Assembly (NCBI GenBank): GCA_963978895.1
Contig: OZ022243.1
Span: forward strand, 38,745,859-38,809,858
Direction of reading: 5' to 3'
Source of the DNA: Erpobdella octoculata
Lineage: Eukaryota > Annelida > Clitellata > Hirudinida > Erpobdellidae
DNA: 64,000 bases
Made by a program: the position numbers and the translations under genes. Below are positions 45,801 through 57,000 of the stretch, piece after piece. The number at the start of each line of letters is the position of its first letter. Position 1 is the first letter of the stretch. Below the pieces are notes generated by a model. That model did no database searches. It was not told where the DNA came from and was given only the letters and a program-made list of their open reading frames with translations.

Positions 45801-48800
45801 ATTCCCGTGTAAGCGATTTTGTACATTTTATCTTCTTTCAGCTTCCCGTGTAAGCGATTTTGTACATTTTATCTTCTTTCAGCTTTCCGTGTAATCGTTT
45901 TTGTACATTTCATTTTCTTTCAGCCTCCAGTGTAAGCGCTTTTGTACATTTCAATTTCTTTCAGCTTTCCGTGTAAGCGCTTTTGTACATTTCATTTTCG
46001 TTCAGTTTCCCGTGTAAGCGACTTTGTACATTTTATCTTCTTTCAGCTTTCCGTCTAATCGTTTTTGTACATTTCATTTTCTTTCAGTTTCCCGTGTAAG
46101 CGATTTTGTACATTTCATTTTCTTTCAGATTCCCGTGTAAGCGATTTTGTACATTTTATCTTCTTTCAGCTTCCCGTGTAAGCGATTTTGTACATTTTAT
46201 TTTCTTTCAACTTCCTGTTTAATTGTTTTTGTACATTTCATTTTCTTTCAGTTTCTCGTGTAAGCTTTTTGTACATTTTTTATGTTGTTTAATTTTTTTA
46301 TTGCATATAAATTACTTTTTCTCTCATCTTGTTCTAGTTTTGCATGTAAACCTTTTTTTTGGTCATGTGATGCTTTTGTACATTTTGTTTCAACATACTG
46401 TTAGTTTTTACATTTTTGAAATAATTTAATTTCAATATTGTTTGACTTATTTTCCTGGTATGTGCAAGATTGTGAAAAGTTGAAAATTGTGGCACATAGG
46501 TTAAATTCAAAGCTAGAAACTTGGGTGAGAATAAGATGCTGTCAAAATTATGGGAAAAGTATGAGAAAAAAAATCAAAAGATGGTAATGTAAAATATCAT
46601 TCTTTTCACTTCAGCAAATATACTATAAAACTGTCACAAAGTTTTTGAACTAATTCTTATAATACCTGCTCTTTCTCAATTCCAGAACCACTAAAGATAA
46701 CTTTAAATTCTCATCAAAAATGTTATCAATCACAAATTGCTGTGATTCAATTGTCTAAGACACATTATCATCTAATTATTTTAATTTACAATAAATCTAA
46801 ATTATTTTAAATCATAGTATTTTATTTCCCTTATCATGTTAATCTTAGTTTGTCTTCTATCACTCATTCATCAAACTTGTTAAAAAACTCTTTTAAGTGG
46901 GGTTTAAAGTTTAACGGAACAATTTTTCCGATAAAAATATATTGCAAGCAACTATTCACTTATCATACGTATATAAGCACGTGATATTTTATAACGAATC
47001 AGAAGCCAAAAATCGACATTATTAACATAAAGTTTATAAATAGACAGAAGGGTGTATCTCTGAAATCTTAATTAATTTTTAATTTTCATAATTTTATTGG
47101 AAACCATCATAATTCTTAAAATGTGAGATATTTGCGCGCTACAATTTTTAAATTTTCAAAAAAATTGTTTACAGGAGTTTCTTCTAATATCTCTTTAAAT
47201 AGATAAAATTGATCTATCATTTTAAGTACAAACAATTTAATTTGATGGATAGCTTAACTCTCTAAAAAAAATTTTTTGTCAAAATTTATTAATTATACCT
47301 TAAATGAAAAGGTTTTTATTTAGCACTAGTCGTGCAACTATAAAGTTACAACTTTAAATACTCATTCAGAAAAAGCTAGGTTGAAAAAATATAAAATTTG
47401 GTCACTAACTTTTAATTAGTTTAAAAATTATTGAAGCAAAGCAATGAAATCACCTTTGTTAACATTTTAATTCCCCATATTGTTAAATGTTGAGCTACAA
47501 AACAATAAATTCAGATAATTGTCCAAAATTATCTAAAGTTTCATCCTATGAAGTTTGGTTAAAAAATTCGCTTTTGTTTAAAACTTATTTACTTAAAACA
47601 AAGGACCGAAAGCTTCATTGAAACCGTACACTTTACAAAATATACTGTAGCTTAAATTTAACATTAAACGTTTAGCTACAACGTTAAAATTTAATAATCT
47701 AAAGAAACGTATTAAAAATTACTATCATTTTTCGAATATCAAGTATGGTTAAAAATCTTCAATTGGTAAAAAAGATATTCACTGTACGGAATAAAAGTAT
47801 TTTTATCAATTAAACAGTTAATGGATGACCTATAAAACTACAGTTACAGATAACTGTCTTAAATTACTTTTTATATTACTGCCTCAAATTTGGTTAAGAA
47901 ATATTAATTGGTTAAAATTTTATTGGCGAAAAATCGAGCCAAAAAATTGCACGAGTGCTAACAATTACCTAAATATCTTTACCATGGCTGTAAACGTTGA
48001 CCTTCAAAACTCAAATTTTTGGCTTTTTTTACGAATTAGTTAAGGTTTTAACATGTAAAGTTTGGATGAAATATTTCAAGCGGTTTGGGCGTTATTCGTG
48101 AAAAACCGACGAAACGAAGCTAATATAGACCTAACCGTTTATGAAATATCTTTATTTTGGCATTAATCGTTGAGCTACAAAGTTGTAAATTCACATTTAT
48201 TTTAAATAGTAGCAATATGTTTATTGTATGAAATTTGGTAAGAAACTATCAAGCGGTTGAAAAGATATTCGAGAAAAGTAAATTAAAAAACTTGAGTGTA
48301 TCGAGAACTCATATTCGAGCTTTGTGTCAGATGCTTCAGTATAGTGGTCTAAGTGCCTTTTTTTACGAAACTCAAAATATAATTAAAATAATTAAATTTA
48401 CTTAGAATAATAGTAAATAATACGTTTTTTTAAGTGGTTACTGAAAATTTCAGCTCTTTAACGCTTTTAATTCGGCTTATTATTCGAAAAATTTAAAATC
48501 GCGCAAATTTTTCAAAAGCTGAAAATTCAAAATTTTGACTTTCAAAAATTTTTTTTTTCGATCAATTCTTTTATGTTTGTCTATCTGAACATATTAAAGT
48601 AAAAACCGCATTTTAATTAAACTCTCCGCACTCAGAACTACTACGTCGTCTAATGGCAATCTGTAATCCGAGTAGGATTATAATAATAATAATAATAACA
48701 ATAATAATAATATAAGTAGGAATAATTTTAAAAAAATCCCAATACATAACTGTCTTTTGATGTTTGTATATTTATAAATACTCAAATGAATAATAAATGA

Positions 48801-51800
48801 AAAAACTGACTTGATAGTCCCATATCTTGACAAGACGATCATCAGCACCGGAGATAAGATACGGTTTATCACCGCCGTGATAATAATCGATACAGTTGAT
48901 ACCTTTCTCGTGCCCTTCAAGAGTGTAGTTTGGTGTACTCGAGCCTAAGTTCCAAACCTGCCATGTAAGGAGGATAACATAAATAATATTTTTAAATTAT
49001 AAAAAGAGATTTAAATTAATCAAAGTATACTAAATCCCAAACTAAAAGTTCCAAACCTGCAATGTAATGAAAACACAAACAATATTTTTAAATTTAAAAA
49101 ATATCTGGTATAATTGAAAGTCATTTTAACGAATTACTGCCTTATAGGCTTACTACCACATTCCATACCTCAAAACTCATTAAAAAATTTATAAAACCTC
49201 TGAAAAAGCTATTCAATATTCGTTCATGTAAATTTGTTCAATTAGCAATGATTGGATGAAACATTTTTGTATTGACCAATCAGTGATGTATTGAAATTCT
49301 TTTTAAATATCCTTATTACCATGTTATGCTTTGCTATGCGTTGTTTCTTTAATTTCTTTTATTTTCAATTAAAAGTAAATACAAAATTAATTTAATACAA
49401 TTAAATTTTAATAAATACAGCAATGATAAATGAACAACCTTTATGGTTCTGTCCAATGAGCAACTGGCAAAAGTGTTATTATCTTTCGGATTGAATACCA
49501 CTTGCATGACATAATGAGTATGACCTTCAAACACTTGAGTGCAAGTCCATTTCTTCTCCCAGTCCCACAGCTTGATGAAAAGGTCATCTAAAAAACAGAT
49601 TATAACGATCAGCTGACTGACTGACACGCATGCATTTATCATTTGGTTTGAAAAGAAAAGTTTAATTTGAATTATCTATACGGCTTTAGAAGGAATCGAA
49701 CCCACGAATCTACGGCAAAACCGCCTCGCCTAAATGCAAGCTCTCTTACCACTGGGCCACCAACCATCACCGAAAAATGATGGCTAGAAGTCCCAGTCTT
49801 TCGGAGCTACGTAACATATTAGACTTGACTTTGATAGGCTCAACATGATCGGCTTAAATTATCTAAATATATATAAAATTTAAATTTATGTCGACTAACC
49901 ACTGCTTGTCAGAATAAACGACTGAGTTGGATGAACAGCTATGGACCTCACATAATCAGAGTGAGCTTCAAATTGGTGTACCCTTTCAAGCGTATTGTAG
50001 TTGTACACACGAACGTGCATGTCATCCTTTGTGTACACATAAGAAAACAATTACCAAATATGGACTGTAATGTAATTATTTTTAATTAATATGCAATATT
50101 TTCCATTGCGATACTATTAACCCAATAAATTTATTTATTAATATAAAAAAATTTTAATACAATTAAGACATTACACAAAATTATACAATAAAATTAACCA
50201 CGTTTAAATTTAATAAAAATTAAATTTGCTTATTAACACAATTACCAACAAATCAACGACTAAATAAAATCAAAAAGTCCACTTTTAAACATGATTAATA
50301 ACAAAACGAAATATCTCACAGATGCTGTGATGACCCAATTCTTCCTTGCAACGAATTTGGCTGCTCTTACTGGCAGGTCGCAAACTTCGAATGATTTTAT
50401 CATCGTCTGTTTAAATTTAGTTAATAAAATGTATATCATTCGTCTGTTTAAATTTAGTTAATAAAATATATATATCAATGTCTGTTTAAATTTAATTAAT
50501 AAAATATATAAAAATCATCGTCTGTTTAAATTCAGTTAATAAAATGTATATCATCGTCTGTTTAAATTTAATTAATAAAATATATAAAATTATGTTAATA
50601 AAATATATAAAATCATTGTCTGTTTAAATTTAGTTAATAAATATAAAAAATCAATGTTTTAATCTTTAATAAGCATGACATCCTAAGTTGATTTAGATAG
50701 AAAATAACAATAATATACTTCTACAACTAAATATTAATACAAACAGTAGTCAGATTTTAATCAATTATCGTATATACTCGGGTGTAAGTCGAGAAATTTA
50801 TACCTCCTTCATACAATGTCCTCTTTCTCTAACTAAACATAGAGTTCAATTTTTAAAGCCATTTTATTTAAATAGCCAGCTCAAAAAATCTTCGGTATAT
50901 TCAGTGTCTCATGCATAAGTCGAAGTCGTTTTTTTACAAAAAAAAGTGGTATAAATTTTTCGATTTATACCCGAATATATGCGGTATTTCACAGAATTAA
51001 ACCAAAGAAAACTCAGTTTAAAAATATTGCAATTAAAAAGTCCTGTTTAATCATTTTTCACTGTATGTAAATTAAGTATTTCTGCTTTAAACAACAAAAA
51101 ATCATCTAGAAATGATAAATAGGATATTTAAAATAAAAAATCATCAAAAATAATATATTTAAAAGCTTTTCAAAGCAGTTTTTGAACATTTAAAACCAGT
51201 TGGAATGAAATATTTTAGAGAAATTGTTTCCTATAAAGATCTGTTCTTGTTTGAGCAAAGAGTAAAGTGAAATAATTAAAAGTTGAAAAAAAAAACAATG
51301 AAAATTTTGCTTTAATTATAACTATAGAGTTTAAAAAGTAATAATTTTTCTAATTGTTATCATCACTTTTAAAATTTTCCATGACCTTTTTATAATGTGT
51401 TTGATACCTGTTGGTTTACTATAAAAAAATTTCTTGCTGGTGAAAGAGCATCTTTCAGCTTTTAAAAACTGAGATCATTCAAACCACCAATAATTTTATT
51501 ATTTAAGAAAATACAACAATTTGTACATTTATATAACTTTTGCAAGCAATTTCTTTTTTGCTTGAAAACCTTTGCACATTTACTTTTAGTTTATAAATGA
51601 CATTGTATTTCTCCAAGTATCGATTTATAACTTCAACAGATAATTTTTCAAATAATCAATAAATAGAATTTCTGCATTACAAAACATCTAAACACTTCAT
51701 TCTTGTACTTTAATACTGCATTTAATTGGGAATTACTTTGCATGAGTTTTAAAGAAAATAATACAAATAATTCATTCCCTTGTTTAAATAATGATAAACA

Positions 51801-53169
51801 AAAAATAAATAAATAAAATTAGCTAGTTTGGTCAGTGCTATTAAAAAGGCGCACGTCATGGCAATAAGCGATAAAATTGCTATTGATATGGCAGAGTGTG
51901 TTTATTAATAACATTGTTATTAGCATATCAACCCTAGCCTTAACCCTAACCTAACCCAATAGCAATTTCGCCGCTTATTGGCATGGTGCGCGCCTTGCCA
52001 TTGAATTAGAGTGTCTATTCTATTGTGCAGGAGGAACCATAAAGATTTTTTTCTCACAGTTTAATAATAACAAATCTCATATATCATTTAGTATACAAAT
52101 TTAAAAACACAAAACAATAAAATACCTGAGATTCGTGATTCCATATGTGGACATTTCCATTGTAGAGACTCACCAACATCCATGGTTCTGTTGGATGGAG
52201 ATCACTGCATTTTACTCTGTCTGAACGCGTGCTCAACTTGCGCTTAATATCCAATCTTAAAGGCTAAAATCATGAAAAGTTTCTAAATAAAATTCAGAAT
52301 AAGTTAATACAGATTTTTAGTATAATTATGACTATTACTATCGGTAATCATGTACAATAGGTCCAGTAGTTATTTTCGGTGTTTTTAATTATTTTCCCGC
52401 AATAATAATTATATATTTGTAATCACAATAATAACTCCAATTTAATGATCCAAGCAGTTTATTAATTTTTGATAATAAAATTTTCTCGGAAAACTCACGA
52501 AACGCGCAAGAGAACAGCAACAAAAACTATGAATAGCGAAGTCAAACAGAAATTACTATTTATAGCGCAGACAAGAAATACTTACAGCGCTTAAAAAAAT
52601 ATTATTAGCAAAAGTAACACAAGAAATAGTAATCACGCAGTCAAAATAACATTATTTGCAAAAAAAATTTAAGTTTATTCAAGTCCGAACTGTTCTTCAT
52701 AGAATGTTAAACGCGATAGTTTTCAATTAAGGCATACAAATTAATTCATACTTTTTTTTAAAAATAAGTAATTTTTTTTTAAATTGTTTTATAAAAACTC
52801 GCACAATAAATTTATTTGACAACTAATTTATTTGACATTTCATTTCGCTTCGCCTTTAGTTAGTTTTACTGTTTATGAACCTAGTTTTTCCTACTACCTG
52901 GCGGTTTTCTGTCATTAACTTCTTCTTTAATTATATTTTCAAGACATTATTTGGATCATCCGATTGGTAATTTTATTCTGTTTCTAATTATATTAATTTT
53001 ATATTAAAAAAATAATTAAAAACACCGAAAATAACTACTGGACCTATTGTACATGATTACCTTACTATCATCACAACAATACAATATGACATTTTCCTCC
53101 CGACGGTTAGAAATATCAGAAAATGACAATTAAAATTAAACATAGTTGAAAAACACAAGCATTTACCAT
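32977..53169 (-). CDS. COPB2: Coatomer subunit beta' (beta'-COP)
   Basis: Twenty coding exons on the minus strand: 53169-53167 (ATG only), 52263-52126, 50406-50320, 50026-49900, 49587-49439, 48957-48811, 42042-41943, 41853-41711, 41209-41010, 40816-40617, 40167-40061, 39797-39654, 39472-39342, 35521-35314, 35127-35017, 34939-34632, 34224-34040, 33945-33755, 33331-33080 and 33012-32977 (TGA). All phases agree, giving about 988 residues (human about 906). It begins [20 protein letters not shown] and has an N-terminal WD40 propeller ([44 protein letters not shown]), a second WD-like part, then the alpha-solenoid ([28 protein letters not shown]) and an acidic tail ([14 protein letters not shown]). 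It is part of the COPI coat for Golgi-to-ER retrieval and binds dilysine cargo tails. The acceptor of the 33945 exon and its donor are the uncertain points. Confidence 0.96.
34315..34631 (-). repeat. 30-bp minisatellite against a COPB2 donor
   Basis: About ten copies of a unit containing TAATAAAATATCACCAACAC, abutting the exon end at 34632. On the minus strand each unit repeats a donor-like GGTGATATTTTATTACC that resembles the true donor GGTTATTTTATTACC. Confidence 0.9.
35522..35762 (-). repeat. 52-55-bp minisatellite including a COPB2 acceptor
   Basis: Five copies of a unit containing GAGGTATAAGACCCTGTTAC. On the minus strand this is the 3' splice site (TGTAACAG) plus the first 14 nt of the exon (GGTCTTATACCTC). 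The last copy is cut by the LINE insertion. Confidence 0.92.
35763..39112 (+). mobile_element. RTE-type non-LTR retrotransposon, nearly full length
   Basis: A 3.35-kb element lies antisense in a COPB2 intron. Its 5' leader includes GTGTCGTAAAAGGCGACTAA, and it ends in a (TGA)n-type tail at 39083-39106, a typical RTE end. It interrupts a COPB2 minisatellite. The coding part is described separately. Confidence 0.88.
35884..39050 (+). pseudogene. RTE-type endonuclease-reverse transcriptase with one frameshift
   Basis: The first frame runs 35884-38508 (874 codons) and the second continues 38535-39050 after a single missing base near 38503. The N-terminal AP-endonuclease has [33 protein letters not shown] and [10 protein letters not shown]. 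The reverse transcriptase has [24 protein letters not shown] and the catalytic YADD at [14 protein letters not shown] cysteine-rich finger follows, with [17 protein letters not shown] and GFRCKSC spaced like a PHD/RING-type zinc finger. The second frame has [20 protein letters not shown] and [14 protein letters not shown], the usual RTE C-terminal region. The high integrity implies a recent insertion. Confidence 0.93.
39598..39634. repeat. (AAT)n microsatellite
   Basis: A short AAT tract near the donor of the COPB2 exon at 39654. Confidence 0.9.
40270..40616 (-). repeat. 40-bp minisatellite against a COPB2 donor
   Basis: About eight copies of a unit containing AACAAATACAATCACAACCA and AGTAAATATGATCACAATTC, ending 10 bp before the exon border at 40617. 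Copies are nearly identical. Confidence 0.93.
41222..41560. repeat. AT-rich 50-bp tandem repeat in COPB2 intron
   Basis: Four or five copies of a unit containing AATCAATATATTATTATTAA and ATGGTTATTATATTATTAAT; a larger block with AACAAACAGAAAAAGATCAA is itself duplicated. It lies next to the acceptor of the exon at 41209. Confidence 0.85.
42244..42768 (-). pseudogene. Non-LTR retrotransposon C-terminal fragment (restriction-like endonuclease type)
   Basis: A 174-codon minus-strand frame starts near a [15 protein letters not shown] motif (C-x2-C-x5-H-x4-C) and continues [32 protein letters not shown] and [13 protein letters not shown]. That order, a CCHC knuckle, then PD, E and K-KY motifs, is the C-terminal restriction-like endonuclease pattern of R2/NeSL-type LINEs. 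The reverse transcriptase part is absent. An (AAT)n tract (42777-42812) sits immediately upstream. Confidence 0.6.
42829..42965. repeat. Short GAGACGCCGTTTTT repeats
   Basis: The phrase TTTGAGACGCCGTTTTTGC or a variant occurs about six times in 135 bp. Confidence 0.8.
43649..44683 (+). CDS. Nested small C2H2-type zinc-finger protein
   Basis: It lies inside the 6.8-kb COPB2 intron on the opposite strand. Exons: 43649-43696 ([19 protein letters not shown], donor GAG/GTAAGT), 44214-44233 (a 20-nt microexon between AATTCAG and GTGAGC), and 44428-44683 (acceptor TTTACAG, stop TAA). The phases agree, giving 107 residues. The last exon has [20 protein letters not shown] then KH, and later [19 protein letters not shown]: two finger-like C-x2-C-x9-H-x4/5-H units in a Lys-rich context. 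It may be a host gene or the remnant of a transposon-encoded protein; similar fingers occur in both. The microexon makes the model less certain. Confidence 0.55.
43930..44206 (+). repeat. Tandem duplication upstream of the microexon
   Basis: About 43932-44055 and 44102-44205 share TTTGGCTTCTGTTG, AAGTAATTA(C/T)AGTTCACC, TTTTAAAAGTGTT and AGCTCT(T/C)TCGTTCCAA. The second copy supplies the acceptor region of the 20-nt microexon. Confidence 0.8.
45005..46275 (+). repeat. 41-bp minisatellite with built-in splice-like signals
   Basis: About 30 copies. Each unit reads TTTCTTTCAG, then 6-8 nt (CTTCCCGT and variants), then GTAAGCGATTTTGTACATTT. Variants recur in the same order every 8-9 units (about 328-369 bp), a higher-order repeat with about four copies. 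It lies in the COPB2 intron, downstream of the nested zinc-finger gene and in that gene's orientation. Confidence 0.93.
47200..48560. repeat. Degenerate long-period repeat
   Basis: Phrases such as GAGCTACAAA(G/A), ATGAAGTTTGGTTAAAAA and GGTTGAAAAGATATTC recur with drift at irregular intervals of roughly 150-200 bp. The unit boundaries are unclear. Confidence 0.4.
48679..48712. repeat. (AAT)n microsatellite
   Basis: A short AAT tract with one AAC unit, near the COPB2 exon at 48811. Confidence 0.9.
49683..49775 (-). mobile_element. tRNA-like SINE head
   Basis: On the minus strand it reads TGGCCCAGTGGTAAGAG (A box, 49759-49743) and GGGTTCGATTCC (B box, 49703-49692), with a perfect B-box core. 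The stem pairing of a true tRNA was not evident, so a tRNA-derived SINE fragment is more likely than a functional tRNA gene. Confidence 0.6.
50400..50645 (-). repeat. Tandem repeat of a COPB2 acceptor region
   Basis: Six or so copies of a unit of about 40 bp (CATCGTCTGTTTAAATTTAG, then TTAATAAAATATAT). On the minus strand each carries TTTAAACAGACGATG, the actual acceptor and first exon bases (exon begins at 50406). Confidence 0.88.
50646..51845. other. COPB2 intron 2, nothing recognised
   Basis: AT-rich DNA between the acceptor repeat and the short inverted-repeat element. No exon or transposon end was seen. Confidence 0.5.
51846..51996. mobile_element. MITE-like 151-bp element
   Basis: About 40-bp terminal inverted repeats (33 of 40 match) begin AAGGCGC and end AAATTGCTATTG. 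The differing positions are nearly all A/G or T/C. The centre contains CCTTAACCCTAACCTAACCC, which is telomere-like but part of this element. Confidence 0.65.
52343..53061. mobile_element. 719-bp element with 53-bp identical inverted ends
   Basis: 52343-52395 and 53009-53061 are inverted copies of GGTAATCATGTACAATAGGT, then CCAGTAGTTATTTTCGGTG and TTTTTAATTATTTT, with no mismatch seen. The element fills most of COPB2 intron 1. The interior is AT-rich with no transposase frame. The ends suggest a foldback or non-autonomous DNA transposon. Confidence 0.75.
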
Positions 53170-53273
53170 TTTTCCAGTTATTCCACAAAGAGCTTTTACC
53201 AGTATTTATAAAAAAATAGAATGTGACAAGAATCAACAAACAACTCAACCACTTCTTACGTGGCCCGATACAC

Positions 53274-53283
53274 GCGCATGCGC
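53274..53283. promoter_or_regulatory. Palindromic NRF-1-type site in the COPB2 promoter
   Basis: GCGCATGCGC, within CACGCGCATGCGCAGA, matches the known NRF-1/Ewg motif. It lies 105 bp upstream of the COPB2 start codon, in an otherwise AT-rich, CpG-poor setting, and could serve COPB2 or the divergent EGF gene. Confidence 0.55.
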
Positions 53284-54036
53284 AGAATTCGAGCCTGACA
53301 ATGTAATCCACATTTTAGTTTTTAAAACTAAGTTTAAAATAAAAATATAAATGTTTTGTTTTAATTAAAAAATTAATTGTTATGTTATTATTTTTTACAA
53401 ACTACAAATACTATTTGTTTAAATATTACACATTATTTTATTTATTAAATTTAAACAACAATTATTAAGATTTTAAATTAAAAATTTTTAATAAAATTAA
53501 TTTGTAAAAAAAAATGTTTTATGTAGTTGCTGCGATTGGTCAATTTTTTTTATTACAGGTGATCACATAATTGTTTATTCATAATATTGAGTACCTTGAT
53601 TAGTTAGAATATTTGAATAAATTAGATAAGGCAGCGTTGACTGGTTTTATAAGCATAGTCCTTCGATCATTGTTATTGTGTAGTTCAAAAGAAATTATTA
53701 CAAAAGATAGTCGTGCTCAAACTGAGCCGTACAAAGGCATTAGCTATATTATGACGTCGTTCGTCGTTCATGCACGAACTGTCGTTGAATGTTGTCAAAA
53801 AATTATCATGTGAATTGTAAGCTGACTCGTATTAAGTACAACTTCAAAGACGAATCAAAGGTAAAATCAATCTTAAGCTCAGCAAGTCATCGTTACTACC
53901 CGGTTGTATACAGTTACTAAACTTTTACTGAGAGTTGAAACTTAAGTTGTTTCTGAAGTGGTTGCTAAGCTCTGAATTAGTGAAGAGATTTTCAATTTCG
54001 AATTTAAGAATTTTTTGTTGACTTACCAATGTCATT

Positions 54037-57000
54037 ATGGATTTGACATCAAAACTTATAAAGCTGTGTCTGCTTTCTCTCATTTATACCTGTAAGTTTT
54101 GATTAAAGTAAAAAATTGAGAAATTTATTTAACTAAATAAAAGAATTCGGTTACATACCATTACTATTAAAAAACAAGTAACATTGACAGGTTTTTTCTT
54201 GTTTATATAAAAAAAAATAAAGAATTGTTTTTCAGTTATGTTTATGCAGTTATGCTCATTATCTGGCATAGTTTTTTTTATTTTCTTTGTATTGATTTAA
54301 AAAAAGATAAAATAGTGGAGTCATGTCTCAAACAATCTGACCCAACTTCTGGATCATCAGGAAGCAATCCAAACCCAAACCAGCCTTCATCTACGACAAT
54401 TTATTCGGGACCCCAAATGACTTGCACGCCTGCTGAAAGAGCTTCTCAGCAGTGTTTGAGTGGAGGAACTTGTTATGCTACATTGTTTAGTAGTAATGGA
54501 AGAACTTTACATTGCTCGTTAGTGTTCTTGTTGTGTTCTTGTTTACATTTATATGGTTCAGTTTTAGGTTATAATTCAATATTTTAGAAAAATTTCAAAT
54601 GTATCATTTGAAGTAATATTATTTAATTAAATAATACAAGAATTGGTTTTTTTTTAATATTTTGTTATATTAAAACTTAAATAAACTTGAAATATTTTCT
54701 TGATTGAGATATTTGCATTGTTGATGAAGTTATTTTTTTAAATTTAAAATTAATAATATAAAATGTATTCCAAATTGAAATTTCTTAGTACAAAAAAATT
54801 AAAAAATAGCACTATGAATTATATTTATTATAATATATTTTTTATATTAAAGTATTTGGTAGTAAAATATAACTTTTAAAAAAAAATAATTTCAAGGTGC
54901 CCCTCTGGATATGAGGGAGTTCATTGTGAAAGTAAAAGTGGACCAAATATAGGCAAGTTTAATCAAAAGTTGTTTTTATTATAGATATAAATGTAGTTTA
55001 TATTTGGAGTGTAGAATGTTTTTTATTTCAGAATTATATTTAATTTTATTACTTAATTAGTTTTTTTAAATATAGTTATGTGTATTAATTTTAATTCATC
55101 ACAATATTGTTTTTATTTTAATTTCATTACATTATTGTTATGTGTCTTCAATAGAATTTTAATAAATCACATTATTGTTATGCATATTAAATATAGTTAT
55201 AATTCATTACAATATTGTTACGTTTATTAAATATAATTTTATTCCATTATTGTTATGTGTATTAAATATAATTTTATTCAATATTCATCATGTTATCGCA
55301 ATATTTTGTTCTATGTAAAATACTATTTATTTTATCATTGGATTGCAAACCAGAATACGCTAGATTTTACTTACCAACTCATCCTAAATAGTAGCAGTAT
55401 ATAAATTAATAACATTAGTATATAAAAACAGGCATTTCGACAAAAATTAAAAAAAAAACAAAGTGAAATTATTGCACTTACCTTTGGAAATTAAATATGG
55501 ATACCTTAATTGATTTAAATACTTCTGAATGTTTATTGTGACAAGAATTTAAATTTCATGCTTTCTCGTATACACGATTTTAACTTGAAAATGTGATGTA
55601 CAAATATGGTGGTGTACAAATATGGTGGTGTACAAATATGGTGGTGTAAAATTATGGTGTTTACAAATCTGGTGGTGTACAAATCTGGTGGTGTACAAAT
55701 CTGCTGGTGTACTGACTGTTTGCTGTACTCATGGTTTGAAAACTTTATAATGATGATTTTTGTGACAAGGATAGTTATAGTGAGTGATGATGATTGTGAC
55801 TGATTATGATACAAATATAATTGTGATTATGATGATGATAGTGACTGATTATGATACAAATGTAATTGTGATTATGATGATGATAGTGACTGATTATGAT
55901 ACAAATATAATTGTGATTATTATGATGATAGATGTTGTAGTGATGATGGCAGTTTTAATTATTTTTTATTTTAAGTATCGTTAATAAAGAAAAGTAAAAA
56001 ATTAAAATATTTTCATTAAATTATAGAAATAATTTTAAAAAAGTATATATTAAAATTACAATAAAAGGTTCAGAGTAGTTATTATTATTTTTATTATAGT
56101 TATTATGTGTTTCTTCTTCTTAATAAATATATAAATAAATCACTTCAAATTTTTTCTACAAAATGTTGAAGTGATTTCATCAGTCACAATAAGTCATTGC
56201 TTGTGACATGACTAACAAACAAACACATTTTGAAATTATTTTAAATATTTTATGGTAATAAGATTTAATTTCTAATTATAAAAAAATATGGGAGTCTATA
56301 AGAAATAAAAAAAAATTTAAAAATTTAAATTTCAAACTATCCACCAATCAGCTCAGTGATAAATTGCCAGCTATTAACAAAGAAAGCATGCCATTGTATT
56401 TAGTTCTCTAAGGAGCTGAAAGGGTTATTATGCAGTTCTTTCTATGTAAGCCATTTTAATAGAAATTCCTTATTTATTATGTTATAATAGTATAATGATT
56501 AGTACCTTTGGTATTTTTATTGGGTTACTTTTGGAATTTTATTAAAAATCTGAGAAACAAGCTTAAACAAGAAAGTAATCTTATTGAAATTTGTTAGATA
56601 TAAATTAAGTCTTTTTTTTTAGTTTACCTGTCAGAGAACTTTCAATTCAATAGAGAACTTTTAAGCTGTTGAGTGTTTCATTAAAGAATTGTACATAAAC
56701 AACAATTTAATAAGTAACAGGATTTGTTGTAGATAACTTAGAATAGACTAGAATAAAATTAAATGACCAGATGGTACAGTTCTATGCAAGAAGAAATTTG
56801 GTATATTCTAAAAACATCTACCCAGTTTAGCTCGTTTGATCTAGATTGGAGTAGAAGTTGTTTTATTATCATCATAGTGGTTTTCATAAAATTATCCAGT
56901 TTCAATATAATATTTATTTAATTGTTTATTTTGAAATTAGCAAATATATTAATTTTGAAATTAATTTTTGTCATAACAACAAGAGATTGACATGTCATAT

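Noticed and set aside
46223..46429. Hydrophobic 68-codon frame
   Set aside because: A T-rich tail of the 41-bp array; Phe/Leu-rich artefact without splice support.
49683..49775. Functional tRNA gene
   Set aside because: A and B boxes are present, but no convincing acceptor stem or anticodon arm could be paired by eye.
51930..51960. Telomere-like CCCTAACCTAACCC sequence
   Set aside because: It is the central part of a small inverted-repeat element and too short to be an interstitial telomere.
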